Part shown: piece after piece, positions 8,440 to 26,191 of the stretch
How positions within the stretch are numbered: the first letter of the stretch is position 1
Layout of the letters: each line of letters begins with the position of its first letter
Assembly (NCBI RefSeq): GCF_014217995.1
Contig: NZ_CP041617.1
Coordinates: 310,001-374,000 of the forward strand
Direction: 5' to 3'
Length of the DNA: 64,000 nt
Source: Campylobacter vulpis
GTDB lineage: Bacteria; Campylobacterota; Campylobacteria; Campylobacterales; Campylobacteraceae
Notes under the pieces: generated by a model
The model's database searches: none
What the model saw: only the letters and a program-made list of their open reading frames with translations
What the model was told of the DNA's origin: nothing
Program-made: the position numbers and the translations under genes

Positions 8440-8598
8440 ATGAGAGTTAAAGTTGGTTTAAAGTGTGAAGAATGCGGTGATATTAATTATAGCACTTATA
8501 AGAATAGTAAAAATACTACGGAGAAATTAGAGCTTAAGAAGTATTGTCCGAGATTAAAAAAACACACACTTCATAAAGAAGTTAAGCTAAAAAGTTAA
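8440..8598 (+). CDS. rpmG: 50S ribosomal protein L33
   Basis: A 52-residue protein beginning [13 protein letters not shown] and ending [11 protein letters not shown], component of the large ribosomal subunit. It has the first Cys pair (CEEC) but only one Cys in the second position ([11 protein letters not shown]), so the full zinc ribbon is incomplete. AAGGAAAAT precedes the ATG. It lies in the conserved order tuf-rpmG-tRNA-Trp-secE. Confidence 0.95.
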   Translation: MRVKVGLKCEECGDINYSTYKNSKNTTEKLELKKYCPRLKKHTLHKEVKLKS

Positions 8599-8611
8599 GC
8601 TTTGTGCCTTT

Positions 8612-8687
8612 AGGGCAATAGCTCCAACGGTAGAGCGCCGGATTCCAAATCCGATGGTTGGGGGTTCGAATCCCTCTTGCCCTGCCA
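8612..8687 (+). tRNA. tRNA-Trp(CCA)
   Basis: 76 nt, acceptor AGGGCAA/TTGCCCT, encoded CCA, anticodon CCA. It lies between rpmG and secE. Confidence 0.96.
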
Positions 8688-8703
8688 TGATCGAGGTTTT
8701 GTA

Positions 8704-8883
8704 ATGGAAAAATTAGTAACTTATTTTAAATTATCAAAAGCTGAATTAAGGAAAGTGATTTTTCCTTTAAAAGAACAAGTGAGAAATGCTTACATTACGG
8801 TATTTATCGTGGTAGCTGTGGTTTCTTTGTTCTTAGCATTAGTGGATTGGATTATGTCCTCTATTGTTTCTTCTATAGTGTGA
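8704..8883 (+). CDS. secE: Preprotein translocase subunit SecE
   Basis: A 59-residue single-span membrane protein that clamps SecY. The amphipathic N-terminal helix (KLSKAELRKVIFPLKEQVR) is followed by one membrane segment (about residues 30-52). The ATG at 8704 is used because an in-frame ATG farther upstream lies inside tRNA-Trp. Followed by nusG, the usual bacterial pair. Confidence 0.95.
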   Translation: MEKLVTYFKLSKAELRKVIFPLKEQVRNAYITVFIVVAVVSLFLALVDWIMSSIVSSIV

Positions 8884-8891
8884 GGTGATAA

Positions 8892-9425
8892 ATGAGCGAA
8901 CATAAATGGTATGCGATTCAAACTTATGCTGGTAGTGAAATGGCTGTAAAAAGAGCTATTGAAAATTTAGTTAAAGATAATAAAATTGAAGAGCGATTAA
9001 AAGAAATTGTCGTTCCAACCGAAGATGTTATTGAATTTAAAAACGGTAAAGAGAAAATTAGTGAGAGAAGTTTATATTCTGGATATGTTTTTGCAAATCT
9101 TAATTTAGACACGGAACTTTGGCATCGCATTCAATCTTTACCAAAGGTGGGGCGTTTTATAGGTGAATCTAAAAATCCCACACCTTTAAGCGAAAAGGAT
9201 ATTAATTTAATTCTAGAAAAAGCTTACAATAAAGCTGCTCCTAAACCTAAGATTTCTTTTGAAGAGGGAGAAAATGTAAGAATTACGGAAGGTCCTTTTG
9301 CAAATTTTACAGGCATAGTTGAAGAGTATGATATGGTGCGTGGCTTACTAAAACTTAATGTTTCTATTTTTGGGCGTTCGACACCAGTAGAAATTTTATA
9401 TTCTCAAGTTGAGAAGGTGATTTAA
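8892..9425 (+). CDS. nusG: Transcription termination/antitermination protein NusG
   Basis: A 177-residue RNA polymerase-binding factor with the N-terminal NGN domain ('[20 protein letters not shown]', '[12 protein letters not shown]') and a C-terminal KOW domain ('[23 protein letters not shown]'). It lies 8 bases after secE with GAGGTG as ribosome-binding site. Confidence 0.98.
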   Translation: MSEHKWYAIQTYAGSEMAVKRAIENLVKDNKIEERLKEIVVPTEDVIEFKNGKEKISERSLYSGYVFANLNLDTELWHRIQSLPKVGRFIGESKNPTPLSEKDINLILEKAYNKAAPKPKISFEEGENVRITEGPFANFTGIVEEYDMVRGLLKLNVSIFGRSTPVEILYSQVEKVI

Positions 9426-9447
9426 ATTTTTTAAAGGAGTAATGATT

Positions 9448-9873
9448 ATGGCTAAAAAAGTCGTAGGCGAAATTAAATTACAAATTGCTGCCACAAAAGC
9501 GAACCCATCACCTCCTGTTGGTCCAGCTTTAGGTCAGCAAGGTGTTAATATTATGGAATTCTGTAAGGCTTTTAATGAGAGAACGAAAGATATGGCAGGT
9601 TTTAATATCCCTGTTGTTATCACAGTTTATGCAGATAAAAGCTTTACTTTTATCACTAAGCAGCCTCCTGCTACGGATTTGATAAAAAAAGCAGCAGGCA
9701 TTAGTAAAGGTGCGGACAATCCTCTTAAGAATAAGGTTGGTAAGCTAACTCGTGCGCAAGTTTTAGAAATTGTTGATAAAAAACTTGCAGATTTAAATAC
9801 TAAAGACAGAGACCAGGCGGCAAAAATTATAGCAGGTTCGGCTCGTTCTATGGGTGTTGAAATTGTAGATTGA
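9448..9873 (+). CDS. rplK: 50S ribosomal protein L11
   Basis: A 141-residue protein of the GTPase-associated centre, with the Pro-rich '[18 protein letters not shown]' N-terminal region and the rRNA-binding C-terminal domain. AAGGAG lies 8 bases before the ATG at 9448; another in-frame ATG only two bases after the AAGGAG is too close to be used. Confidence 0.98.
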   Translation: MAKKVVGEIKLQIAATKANPSPPVGPALGQQGVNIMEFCKAFNERTKDMAGFNIPVVITVYADKSFTFITKQPPATDLIKKAAGISKGADNPLKNKVGKLTRAQVLEIVDKKLADLNTKDRDQAAKIIAGSARSMGVEIVD

Positions 9874-9881
9874 TAAATCCT

Positions 9882-9903
9882 TACCGCTGGGATTAAGGCG
9901 GTA
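9882..9903 (+). promoter_or_regulatory. Small hairpin in the rplK-rplA spacer
   Basis: ACCGC and GCGGT pair around a 10-base loop inside the 55-base spacer before rplA. It may influence translation of rplA or be an L1 contact site; this is inference from its position only. Confidence 0.35.
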
Positions 9904-9928
9904 GCACTTTAAAATGCGGAGAAAATAA

Positions 9929-10630
9929 ATGGCAAAAATTACAAAAAGATTACAAGAATTGACAAAAAAGATTGATTCTAAAAAAGATTATGTTTTAAAC
10001 GAGGCGGTTGATGTAGTAAAAACTCTTGCTTCAGCTAAATTTGATGAAACGGTTGAAATTGCTTTAAAACTTAATGTTGATCCAAGACATGCTGATCAAA
10101 TGGTGCGTGGTTCTGTTGTTTTACCTGCTGGAACAGGTAAGAAAGTGCGTGTGGCTGTCATTGCAAAAGATGCCAAAGCTGATGAAGCACAAGCTGCGGG
10201 AGCAGATATAGTAGGTAGTGATGATTTAGTCGAAGAAATTCAAAAGGGTAATATGAATTTTGATGTTTTAATTGCTACACCAAACTTGATGGGTCTTGTT
10301 GGTAAGGTCGGTAGAATTTTAGGACCTAAAGGCTTAATGCCTAACCCTAAGACTGGCACAGTAACTATGGATGTTGCACAAGCTGTGCATAATGCAAAAA
10401 GCGGACAAGTCAATTTCCGTGTTGATAAGCAAGGAAATATCCACGCAGGACTTGGAAAAGTGAGTTTTACAAAAGAGAAGCTTTTGGAAAATATTAGCAC
10501 TTTTGTTAAAGCGATTAATAAGCATAAACCAGCTGCTGCAAAGGGAAGATATATTAAAAATGCGGCACTTTCTTTAACGATGAGTCCTTCTGTAAAACTT
10601 GAAGTTCAAGAGCTTTTAGATATGAAATAA
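9929..10630 (+). CDS. rplA: 50S ribosomal protein L1
   Basis: A 233-residue L1-stalk protein with the conserved '[16 protein letters not shown]', '[18 protein letters not shown]' and 'SMSPSVKLE'-like C-terminus. L1 proteins commonly autoregulate the L11-L1 message. The TAA is followed directly by a strong hairpin. Confidence 0.98.
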   Translation: MAKITKRLQELTKKIDSKKDYVLNEAVDVVKTLASAKFDETVEIALKLNVDPRHADQMVRGSVVLPAGTGKKVRVAVIAKDAKADEAQAAGADIVGSDDLVEEIQKGNMNFDVLIATPNLMGLVGKVGRILGPKGLMPNPKTGTVTMDVAQAVHNAKSGQVNFRVDKQGNIHAGLGKVSFTKEKLLENISTFVKAINKHKPAAAKGRYIKNAALSLTMSPSVKLEVQELLDMK

Positions 10631-10651
10631 GAGTTGTGAAAACAACTCTTA
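10628..10651 (+). terminator. Hairpin at the end of rplA
   Basis: TAAGAGTTGT pairs with ACAACTCTTA around a GAAA tetraloop, overlapping the rplA stop codon. There is no U-run, so it may be an RNA-stability or processing element rather than a classical terminator. Confidence 0.6.
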
Positions 10652-10652
10652 T

Positions 10653-10770
10653 AAATAAACATTTGAGAGAAAGATTTTCTTTGAGATGTTTATTTTAGAT
10701 TGAAGATAGCCGAGGTCTTAGGACTTAAATGAGAAATCGCTCTGCTTGAAATCTCAATCGGAAAGGAGAA
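10653..10770 (+). promoter_or_regulatory. L10 leader candidate before rplJ
   Basis: The 140-base gap before rplJ contains a long hairpin (AAATAAACAT at 10653 pairing with ATGTTTATTT at 10686) and then a second structured part in which TGAGA pairs with TCTCA and CCGA with TCGG, close to the AAGGAG of rplJ. Ribosomal L10 leaders in this place are bound by the L10-L12 complex to repress their own operon; that this one does so is inferred from position and fold. Confidence 0.6.
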
Positions 10771-10773
10771 GAT

Positions 10774-11256
10774 GTGACTAGAAGCGAAAAAGTGGAAGTT
10801 ATCGCTAAGCTTGAAGAGGGTTTTAAGGCAAGTGAGGCTATTGTGGTGTGTAATTACAAGGGTCTTAGCACAAAAAAGCTTGAAGAACTTAGAAATAACG
10901 CGAGAGAAAATGGTGTTGAAGTAAAAATTATTAAAAACACTTTGGCTAACATTGCTCTTAATAATTCCGGTAAAACAGGTTTAGTTCTTAAAGATACCAA
11001 TATTTATCTCTGGGGCGAGGATCAATTAAGCGTTACTAAAGTCGCGGCGAAATTTGAAGAAAATAATGATTTATTTCAAATTAAAACTGCCTTTATTGAC
11101 GGCGAAGTTGCAGATATTGCTAAGGTTAAAGCCTTGGCTAAGATGCCTTCACGTAATGAGTTGCTTGCTATGCTTTTGCAAGTTTGGAACGCACCGATTA
11201 CAAATTTTACTATCGGTTTAAATGCGCTTAAAAATAAAAAAGAAACAGAAAATTAA
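10774..11256 (+). CDS. rplJ: 50S ribosomal protein L10
   Basis: A 160-residue base of the L7/L12 stalk with the N-terminal '[30 protein letters not shown]' domain and the C-terminal helix binding L12. It starts with GTG, preceded by AAGGAG at good distance. Followed by rplL after 15 bases; the pair is probably controlled by the upstream leader. Confidence 0.98.
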   Translation: MTRSEKVEVIAKLEEGFKASEAIVVCNYKGLSTKKLEELRNNARENGVEVKIIKNTLANIALNNSGKTGLVLKDTNIYLWGEDQLSVTKVAAKFEENNDLFQIKTAFIDGEVADIAKVKALAKMPSRNELLAMLLQVWNAPITNFTIGLNALKNKKETEN

Positions 11257-11271
11257 TAAAAAGGATAAAAA

Positions 11272-11649
11272 ATGGCAATTTCTAAAGAAGATGTATTAGA
11301 ATATATTTCAAATTTGAGTGTTCTTGAATTATCAGAACTTGTAAAAGAATTTGAAGAAAAATTTGGCGTTTCTGCTGCTCCTGTTATGGTAGCAGGCGGT
11401 GCTGCTGCGGGTGGCGGTGCTGCTGCAGCTGAGGAAAAGACTGAATTTGACATCGTTTTAACTGATAGCGGTGCTAAGAAAATTGAAGTCATTAAAATCG
11501 TTCGTGCTCTTACAGGTCTTGGTCTTAAAGAGGCTAAAGATGCTGTAGAGCAAACTCCTTCAACTTTAAAAGAGGGTGTTGCTAAAGCAGATGCTGAAGA
11601 AGCTAAAAAACAACTCGAAGAAGCTGGTGCTAAGGTTGAGTTAAAATAA
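11272..11649 (+). CDS. rplL: 50S ribosomal protein L7/L12
   Basis: A 125-residue stalk protein: N-terminal dimerisation helices, an Ala/Gly-rich hinge (about residues 40-55) and the C-terminal '[31 protein letters not shown]' factor-binding domain. Confidence 0.99.
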   Translation: MAISKEDVLEYISNLSVLELSELVKEFEEKFGVSAAPVMVAGGAAAGGGAAAAEEKTEFDIVLTDSGAKKIEVIKIVRALTGLGLKEAKDAVEQTPSTLKEGVAKADAEEAKKQLEEAGAKVELK

Positions 11650-11661
11650 ACTTTGAAGTTT

Positions 11662-11687
11662 AAGGGAATGTAAAATTCCCTTTTTTT
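11662..11687 (+). terminator. Attenuator between rplL and rpoB
   Basis: AAGGGAAT pairs with ATTCCCTT across a short loop and is followed by a run of T. A partial terminator at this position, lowering rpoBC relative to rplJL, is common in bacteria. Confidence 0.8.
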
Positions 11688-11700
11688 GCCTAATTTTTAG

Positions 11701-20422
<8,722 letters not shown>

Positions 20423-20425
<3 letters not shown>

Positions 20426-20445
20426 TAGCTCTTTTTGAGCTACTA
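20423..20445 (+). terminator. Hairpin at the end of rpoC
   Basis: TAGTAGCTC pairs with GAGCTACTA over a T-rich loop at the rpoC stop. There is no long U-run behind it, so termination may be weak. Confidence 0.5.
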
Positions 20446-20566
20446 TACCTCTTAGTCGTTAAAGTAGATTCTTAAAGTTTTTCTATTTTATTTTTTCTTC
20501 AAGTAGTATTTTGTTTAAAAATTTCGTTGGAGTTGAAATAAGGTAAGAAATATCAATTAAACGATT

Positions 20567-21000
20567 TTATTTTTTATTATAATTCTTAGTGCAATTTTTT
20601 GATGTTATAGTATTTTTTGTGATTTTTTGAAAAGCTTGTGAGTAGATTTTTAACTCATTTTTGCTTTTATTTGTTAATAAAGTCTTGTTTAAAGAGATTA
20701 TATAGGCTAAATAAGAGGTGCCTATGAAAGATTTTAGTTGGGTTTGATTATTGGCGTCTATTTTTTCTAACATACAGCACATTACTTCTTTAAAATTCTC
20801 ATTTAGCAAATTTGTTTTGTTAAATTTCTTATGTTTTTGATGAGTTTATGGACTTTAATTTCGTTTTGGATATGATTTGTTAGGAATAGAATTTGAAAGT
20901 TTAAACGATAAGTTTTGTTTTTTTAGTGAGATTAGAGTAAATGATGCTTACAGGGATATTTAAATTTTTTGCTATGGCACTTAAAATAAGTTTTTTTTTG
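20567..21000 (-). pseudogene. Remnant of a TetR-like regulator
   Basis: The 760-base gap between rpoC and rpsL holds no intact gene. On the minus strand, three fragments in different frames fit one decayed gene. At about 21000-20905 the frame reads 'LILSAIAKNLNIPVSIIYSN', which resembles a TetR helix-turn-helix. It is followed by a stop and shift, then a helical piece ('NHIQNEIKVHKLIKNIRNLT'), and then an open stretch 20809-20567 ('YLAYIISLNKTLL', no good start, TTG only). C. jejuni has other genes in this interval. The family call is tentative. Confidence 0.4.
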
Positions 21001-21150
21001 TGAGTTGTCAAAAAATTTTTAAGATATTTAATGCTCTTAAAATGGACTGATATAGATAAAACAATCCTTTGATAAAAATTTGTTTTTTATCATTTTAAAT
21101 TTATTGCAAAATTTATCATAGTTTATATTTTTGTAAGTAAAACTTAGATA

Positions 21151-21156
21151 AAATCC
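21151..21156 (+). promoter_or_regulatory. -10 box before rpsL
   Basis: TAAAAT preceded by T-rich periodic DNA, about 33 bases upstream of the rpsL start; the expected position for the str-operon promoter after the non-coding gap. Confidence 0.4.
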
Positions 21157-21188
21157 CAAGTTTATTACATTTTAAGAAAGGAATGATT

Positions 21189-21572
21189 GTGCCTACCATA
21201 AATCAATTGGTTAGAAAAGAGCGTAAAAAGGTTTTAGAAAAGTCTAAATCTCCGGCGCTTAAAAATTGTCCGCAAAGAAGAGGCGTTTGCACGAGGGTTT
21301 ATACTACAACTCCTAAAAAGCCAAACTCCGCCTTAAGAAAAGTTGCCAAAGTAAGACTTACTAGTGGCTTTGAAGTGATTAGCTATATCGGTGGTGAGGG
21401 TCATAACCTCCAAGAGCATAGCATCGTTTTAGTGCGTGGCGGTAGGGTAAGGGACTTACCGGGTGTGAAATATCACATCGTGCGTGGTGCTTTAGATACT
21501 GCTGGCGTGGCTAAAAGAACGGTTTCTCGTTCTAAATATGGTGCGAAGCGTCCAAAAGCTGCCGCTAAGTAA
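21189..21572 (+). CDS. rpsL: 30S ribosomal protein S12 with Arg88 (streptomycin-resistance type)
   Basis: A 127-residue decoding-centre protein starting at GTG ([11 protein letters not shown]); AAGGA lies 6 bases upstream, whereas an in-frame ATG six bases earlier is too close to it. Lys43 in '[12 protein letters not shown]' is wild type. At codon 88 (21450-21452) the sequence is AGG, giving 'GGRVRDLPG' where the usual bacterial sequence, including C. jejuni as I recall it, is 'GGRVKDLPG'. K88R is a well-known streptomycin-resistance substitution. First gene of rpsL-rpsG-fusA. Confidence 0.98.
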   Translation: MPTINQLVRKERKKVLEKSKSPALKNCPQRRGVCTRVYTTTPKKPNSALRKVAKVRLTSGFEVISYIGGEGHNLQEHSIVLVRGGRVRDLPGVKYHIVRGALDTAGVAKRTVSRSKYGAKRPKAAAK

Positions 21573-21631
21573 TTGTTAAAACAGGCAAATCCGTTTGATT
21601 TGATTTTGTTTGAGTAAAATTTTAAATTTGA

Positions 21632-22111
<480 letters not shown>

Positions 22112-22120
22112 GAGATTAAG

Positions 22121-24196
22121 ATGTCAAGAACGACCCCTTTAAAAAAGGTTAGAAATATAGGAATTGCCGCTCATATTGATGCGGGCAAGACGACAACAAG
22201 CGAGAGGATACTCTTTTTCACAGGTATGAGTCATAAAATAGGCGAAGTGCATGACGGTGCTGCGACTATGGACTGGATGGAGCAGGAGAAGGAAAGAGGT
22301 ATTACCATCACTTCTGCGGCAACAACTTGTTTTTGGAAAGATTATCAAATCAATCTTATAGACACTCCAGGACACGTGGATTTTACTATTGAGGTTGAGC
22401 GTTCTATGCGTGTTTTAGACGGAGCAGTTTCGGTTTTTTGTTCTGTGGGTGGAGTGCAGCCTCAAAGTGAAACCGTATGGAGACAGGCTAATAAATATGG
22501 TGTTCCAAGAATAGTTTTTGTTAATAAGATGGATAGAATTGGTGCAAATTTTTATAATGTCGAGGATCAGATTCGTAACCGCCTTAAGGCTAATCCAGTT
22601 CCACTACAAATTCCTATTGGTGCGGAGGATAATTTCAAAGGCGTGATTGACCTTGTTACGATGAAGGCTTTGGTTTGGGAAGATGAAAGTAAGCCGACTG
22701 ATTATGTGGAAAGAGAAATACCAGCGGAGCTTAAAGAAAAAGCTGAAGAATACCGTGTCAAAATGATAGAAGCGGTGAGCGAGACAAGCGATGAGCTTAT
22801 GGAGAAGTATTTAGGTGGCGAGGATTTAAGTCTTGAGGAGATTAAGGCTGGGATTAAAGCGGGGTGCTTGAATTTAAGTATTGTCCCTATGCTTTGTGGA
22901 ACAGCTTTTAAGAATAAGGGAATTCAACCTTTACTTGATGCGGTTGTTGCGTATTTGCCAGCTCCTGATGAAGTGGCAAATATTAAGGGTGAATATGAGG
23001 ATGGCAGTGAAGTTTCAGTTACTTCAACTGATGATGGAGAATTTGCAGGACTTGCCTTTAAGATTATGACAGACCCTTTTGTGGGGCAACTTACTTTCGT
23101 GCGTGTATATCGTGGAAGTCTTGAAAGTGGTTCTTATGCTTATAATTCTACCAAGGATAAAAAAGAGCGTATCGGCAGACTTTTAAAAATGCACTCTAAT
23201 AAAAGAGAAGAGATTAAGGTCCTTTACGCAGGGGAAATCGGTGCTGTTGTAGGACTTAAAGATACGCTTACGGGCGATACTTTAGCAAGTGAAAAAGATA
23301 AGGTTATTCTAGAGAGAATGGATTTTCCAGATCCTGTTATTTCAGTAGCGGTTGAGCCTAAGACTAAGGCAGACCAAGAAAAAATGTCTATTGCACTCAA
23401 TAAACTAGCCCAAGAAGATCCAAGCTTTAGGGTTTCAACAGATGAAGAAAGCGGACAGACTATCATCTCTGGTATGGGTGAGCTACACTTAGAAATTATC
23501 GTTGATAGAATGCTAAGAGAATTTAAAGTCGAAGCGGAAGTGGGACAGCCGCAAGTGGCTTACCGCGAAACCATAAGAAAAGCGGTCGAGCAAGAGTATA
23601 AATACGCTAAACAATCAGGTGGTCGCGGTCAATACGGACATGTATTTTTACGCCTTGAGCCTTTGGAGCCGGGTAGTGGCTATGAATTTGTCAATGATAT
23701 TAAGGGTGGTGTTATCCCTAAAGAATATATCCCAGCTGTGGATAAGGGTGTGCAAGAAGCCCTACAAAATGGTGTTTTGGCAGGCTATCCTGTCGAAGAT
23801 GTGAAAGTTACTGTGTATGATGGAAGCTATCACGAGGTGGATTCTTCTGAAATGGCATTTAAACTTGCCGCATCTATGGGTTTTAAAGAGGGTGCTAGAA
23901 AAGCGGGAGCTGTGATTTTAGAACCTATGATGAAAGTAGAGGTTGAAACTCCTGAAGATTATATGGGCGATGTAATTGGCGATTTAAACAAAAGACGCGG
24001 TCAGGTCAATTCTATGGACGAAAGAGGTGGCAATAAGGTCATTACAGCATTTTGTCCTTTAGCTGAGATGTTTGGCTATTCTACCGATTTGCGTTCTCAA
24101 ACTCAAGGTAGGGCGACTTATTCTATGGAATTTGACCACTATGATGAAGTGCCTAAAAATGTCTCCGAAGAGATCGTTAAGAAAAGAAACGGATAA
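22121..24196 (+). CDS. fusA: Elongation factor G
   Basis: A 691-residue translocation GTPase with G1 'AHIDAGKTT', '[11 protein letters not shown]', 'DTPGHVDF', 'NKMDR' and domain IV with 'GRGQYGHV'. The full domain set is present. Last gene of the str operon. Confidence 0.99.
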   Translation: MSRTTPLKKVRNIGIAAHIDAGKTTTSERILFFTGMSHKIGEVHDGAATMDWMEQEKERGITITSAATTCFWKDYQINLIDTPGHVDFTIEVERSMRVLDGAVSVFCSVGGVQPQSETVWRQANKYGVPRIVFVNKMDRIGANFYNVEDQIRNRLKANPVPLQIPIGAEDNFKGVIDLVTMKALVWEDESKPTDYVEREIPAELKEKAEEYRVKMIEAVSETSDELMEKYLGGEDLSLEEIKAGIKAGCLNLSIVPMLCGTAFKNKGIQPLLDAVVAYLPAPDEVANIKGEYEDGSEVSVTSTDDGEFAGLAFKIMTDPFVGQLTFVRVYRGSLESGSYAYNSTKDKKERIGRLLKMHSNKREEIKVLYAGEIGAVVGLKDTLTGDTLASEKDKVILERMDFPDPVISVAVEPKTKADQEKMSIALNKLAQEDPSFRVSTDEESGQTIISGMGELHLEIIVDRMLREFKVEAEVGQPQVAYRETIRKAVEQEYKYAKQSGGRGQYGHVFLRLEPLEPGSGYEFVNDIKGGVIPKEYIPAVDKGVQEALQNGVLAGYPVEDVKVTVYDGSYHEVDSSEMAFKLAASMGFKEGARKAGAVILEPMMKVEVETPEDYMGDVIGDLNKRRGQVNSMDERGGNKVITAFCPLAEMFGYSTDLRSQTQGRATYSMEFDHYDEVPKNVSEEIVKKRNG

Positions 24197-24209
24197 GGAA
24201 ATTTAGCCT

Positions 24210-24584
24210 ATGATGAAATTTGTTATTTTTTTATTGTGCACGTTGAGTTTTAGCTTTGCAAATGAGTGCGAAGAGAAAATTCTTAAGCTTGAAAAAGAAT
24301 TAGAATACGCCAAAAAATATGATAATGAATTTAAGGCTAGAGATTTGGAAAATGCCATTACTACACTTAAAACAAAGTGCAAGGATAATCCAAATTATTA
24401 CAAAGAGCTTTTGCAAATCAAGCAAGATAAGCTCATAAAAATAGAAGCTTTAGAAAGGGATCTTGATGCTTTGAGCGATAATCAAGATTCTATGTCTAAG
24501 GCAGAATACAAATTTAAAAAAGAAAAACTAAAGTTGCAAAAAGATTCTTTAAAACAAGAACTTAAGGCTTTAGAGCTTTACTAA
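24210..24584 (+). CDS. DUF1090-type periplasmic protein
   Basis: A 124-residue protein with a signal peptide (about residues 1-18, hydrophobic 'FVIFLLCTLSFSFA') followed by an all-helical, highly charged coiled-coil domain. Cys at the mature N-terminal end ('NECEEKI') and in 'TLKTKCKDNP' fit the DUF1090/YqjC pattern (ECEEKI... KC). Function is unknown. It lies 13 bases after fusA and may be cotranscribed; a hairpin follows. The start could be either of two adjacent ATG codons. Confidence 0.7.
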   Translation: MMKFVIFLLCTLSFSFANECEEKILKLEKELEYAKKYDNEFKARDLENAITTLKTKCKDNPNYYKELLQIKQDKLIKIEALERDLDALSDNQDSMSKAEYKFKKEKLKLQKDSLKQELKALELY

Positions 24585-24609
24585 GGGTTGTTTTACAACC
24601 CTCTTCTTT
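24584..24609 (+). terminator. Hairpin after the DUF1090 gene
   Basis: AGGGTTGT pairs with ACAACCCT around TTT, followed by CTTCTTT; a likely terminator just before tRNA-Arg. Confidence 0.7.
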
Positions 24610-24686
24610 GTCCTCGTAGCTCAGCTGGATAGAGCGCAAAATTCCTAATTTTGAGGTCGTGAGTTCGAATCTCGCCGTGGACACCA
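24610..24686 (+). tRNA. tRNA-Arg(CCT)
   Basis: 77 nt, acceptor GTCCTCG/CGTGGAC with one T-T mismatch, anticodon stem CAAAA/TTTTG with anticodon CCT, encoded CCA. Confidence 0.93.
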
Positions 24687-24771
24687 TTTAAATTCTCTTT
24701 CGTTTAATTTTAGTTTATAAAAACTCAACTTTATTGTGTTAGAATTTAAGAATTTCTTACAAGGAGTAAAA

Positions 24772-26163
24772 ATGGAATATAGAATCGAACATGATACTAT
24801 GGGTGAGGTTAAAGTGCCAAATGATAAGCACTGGGGCGCACAAACGCAAAGAAGTTTTGAGAATTTTAAAATAGGCTGCGAGAAAATGCCTAAGGTTTTA
24901 ATTTATGCTTTTGCAAATTTAAAAAAATCACTTGCTATCGTTAATCATAAGCTAGGCAAACTTGATGAGGCTAAGAAAAATGCCATCACTAAGGCTTGTG
25001 ATGAGATTATTGCGGGTCAATTTGACGATAATTTTCCTTTAGCGATTTGGCAGACGGGTTCTGGCACACAAAGCAATATGAATATGAATGAAGTCATTGC
25101 GAATAGGGCAACCGAAATTATGGGTGGAGATTTTCGTAAAGAAAAGCTCGTGCATCCAAATGACCATGTTAATATGAGTCAAAGCTCAAACGATACTTTT
25201 CCAACGGCTATGAGTATAGTAGCTGTTGAGCAAGTAGAGAAAAAACTTATCCCAGCGCTTGATAGTCTCATTGCGACTTTTGAAAAGAAAGTGAAAGAAT
25301 TTGAGGGCATTATTAAAATAGGCAGAACGCATTTGCAAGACGCTACTCCACTCACTTTAGCACAGGAATTTAGCGGCTATTTATCTATGCTTTTACATTC
25401 AAAAGAGCAAATTATTGCCTCTTTGCCTAGCTTAAGAGAATTGGCTATCGGTGGAACAGCCGTAGGAACAGGACTTAATGCACATCCGGAGCTTAGTGAA
25501 AAAGTGAGTGAAGAACTAACAAGACTTATAGGCACAAAATTCATTTCAAGTCCTAATAAATTCCACGCTCTAACAAGCCACGATGCGATTAATTTTACGC
25601 ACGGAGCGATGAAGGGTTTAGCGGCGAATTTGATGAAAATTGCCAATGATGTAAGATGGCTTTCAAGTGGTCCTAGATGTGGTTTGGGCGAGATTTTAAT
25701 TCCAGAAAATGAGCCGGGAAGTTCTATAATGCCTGGAAAGGTTAATCCTACCCAGTGTGAAGCGATTACTATGGTCGCCGTGCAAGTGATGGGAAATGAC
25801 GCTACCATCGGCTTTGCCGCTTCGCAAGGGAATTTCGAGCTTAATGTCTTTAAGCCTGTGATTATTTATAATTTCTTGCAAAGCCTTGATTTATTGGCGG
25901 ATTCTATGCATTCTTTTAATATCCATTGTGCTGTTGGTATAGAACCAAATCGCGAAAAAATCGAACATAATCTTCATAATTCTTTAATGCTAGTTACAGC
26001 TTTAAATCCTCACATCGGCTATGAAAATGCTGCAAAAGTCGCCAAAAACGCTCATAAAAAGGGAATTTCTCTTAAAGAAAGTGCTATGGAATTAGGACTT
26101 GTAAGCGAACAAGACTTTAATCAGTTTGTCGATCCTAGTAAAATGATAGGACCTAAAGCTTAA
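24772..26163 (+). CDS. fumC: Fumarate hydratase, class II
   Basis: Iron-independent fumarase of the citric acid cycle, 463 residues. Signature '[15 protein letters not shown]', the substrate motif '[13 protein letters not shown]' and catalytic His in '[15 protein letters not shown]' and '[11 protein letters not shown]' are present. The ATG at 24772 has AAGGAG upstream; an in-frame start 36 bases earlier would precede the ribosome-binding site. Convergent with glmS, sharing a terminator. Confidence 0.98.
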   Translation: MEYRIEHDTMGEVKVPNDKHWGAQTQRSFENFKIGCEKMPKVLIYAFANLKKSLAIVNHKLGKLDEAKKNAITKACDEIIAGQFDDNFPLAIWQTGSGTQSNMNMNEVIANRATEIMGGDFRKEKLVHPNDHVNMSQSSNDTFPTAMSIVAVEQVEKKLIPALDSLIATFEKKVKEFEGIIKIGRTHLQDATPLTLAQEFSGYLSMLLHSKEQIIASLPSLRELAIGGTAVGTGLNAHPELSEKVSEELTRLIGTKFISSPNKFHALTSHDAINFTHGAMKGLAANLMKIANDVRWLSSGPRCGLGEILIPENEPGSSIMPGKVNPTQCEAITMVAVQVMGNDATIGFAASQGNFELNVFKPVIIYNFLQSLDLLADSMHSFNIHCAVGIEPNREKIEHNLHNSLMLVTALNPHIGYENAAKVAKNAHKKGISLKESAMELGLVSEQDFNQFVDPSKMIGPKA

Positions 26164-26167
26164 TTTT

Positions 26168-26191
26168 AAAGCCCCTTATTTGGGGGGCTTT
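26168..26191. terminator. Bidirectional terminator between fumC and glmS
   Basis: AAAGCCCC pairs with GGGGCTTT and the hairpin is flanked by A/T runs on either side, serving both convergent genes. Confidence 0.8.

Noticed and set aside
25377-25808. A 143-codon frame antisense to fumC
   Set aside because: Shadow of the catalytic part of fumC; no ribosome-binding site or recognisable protein.
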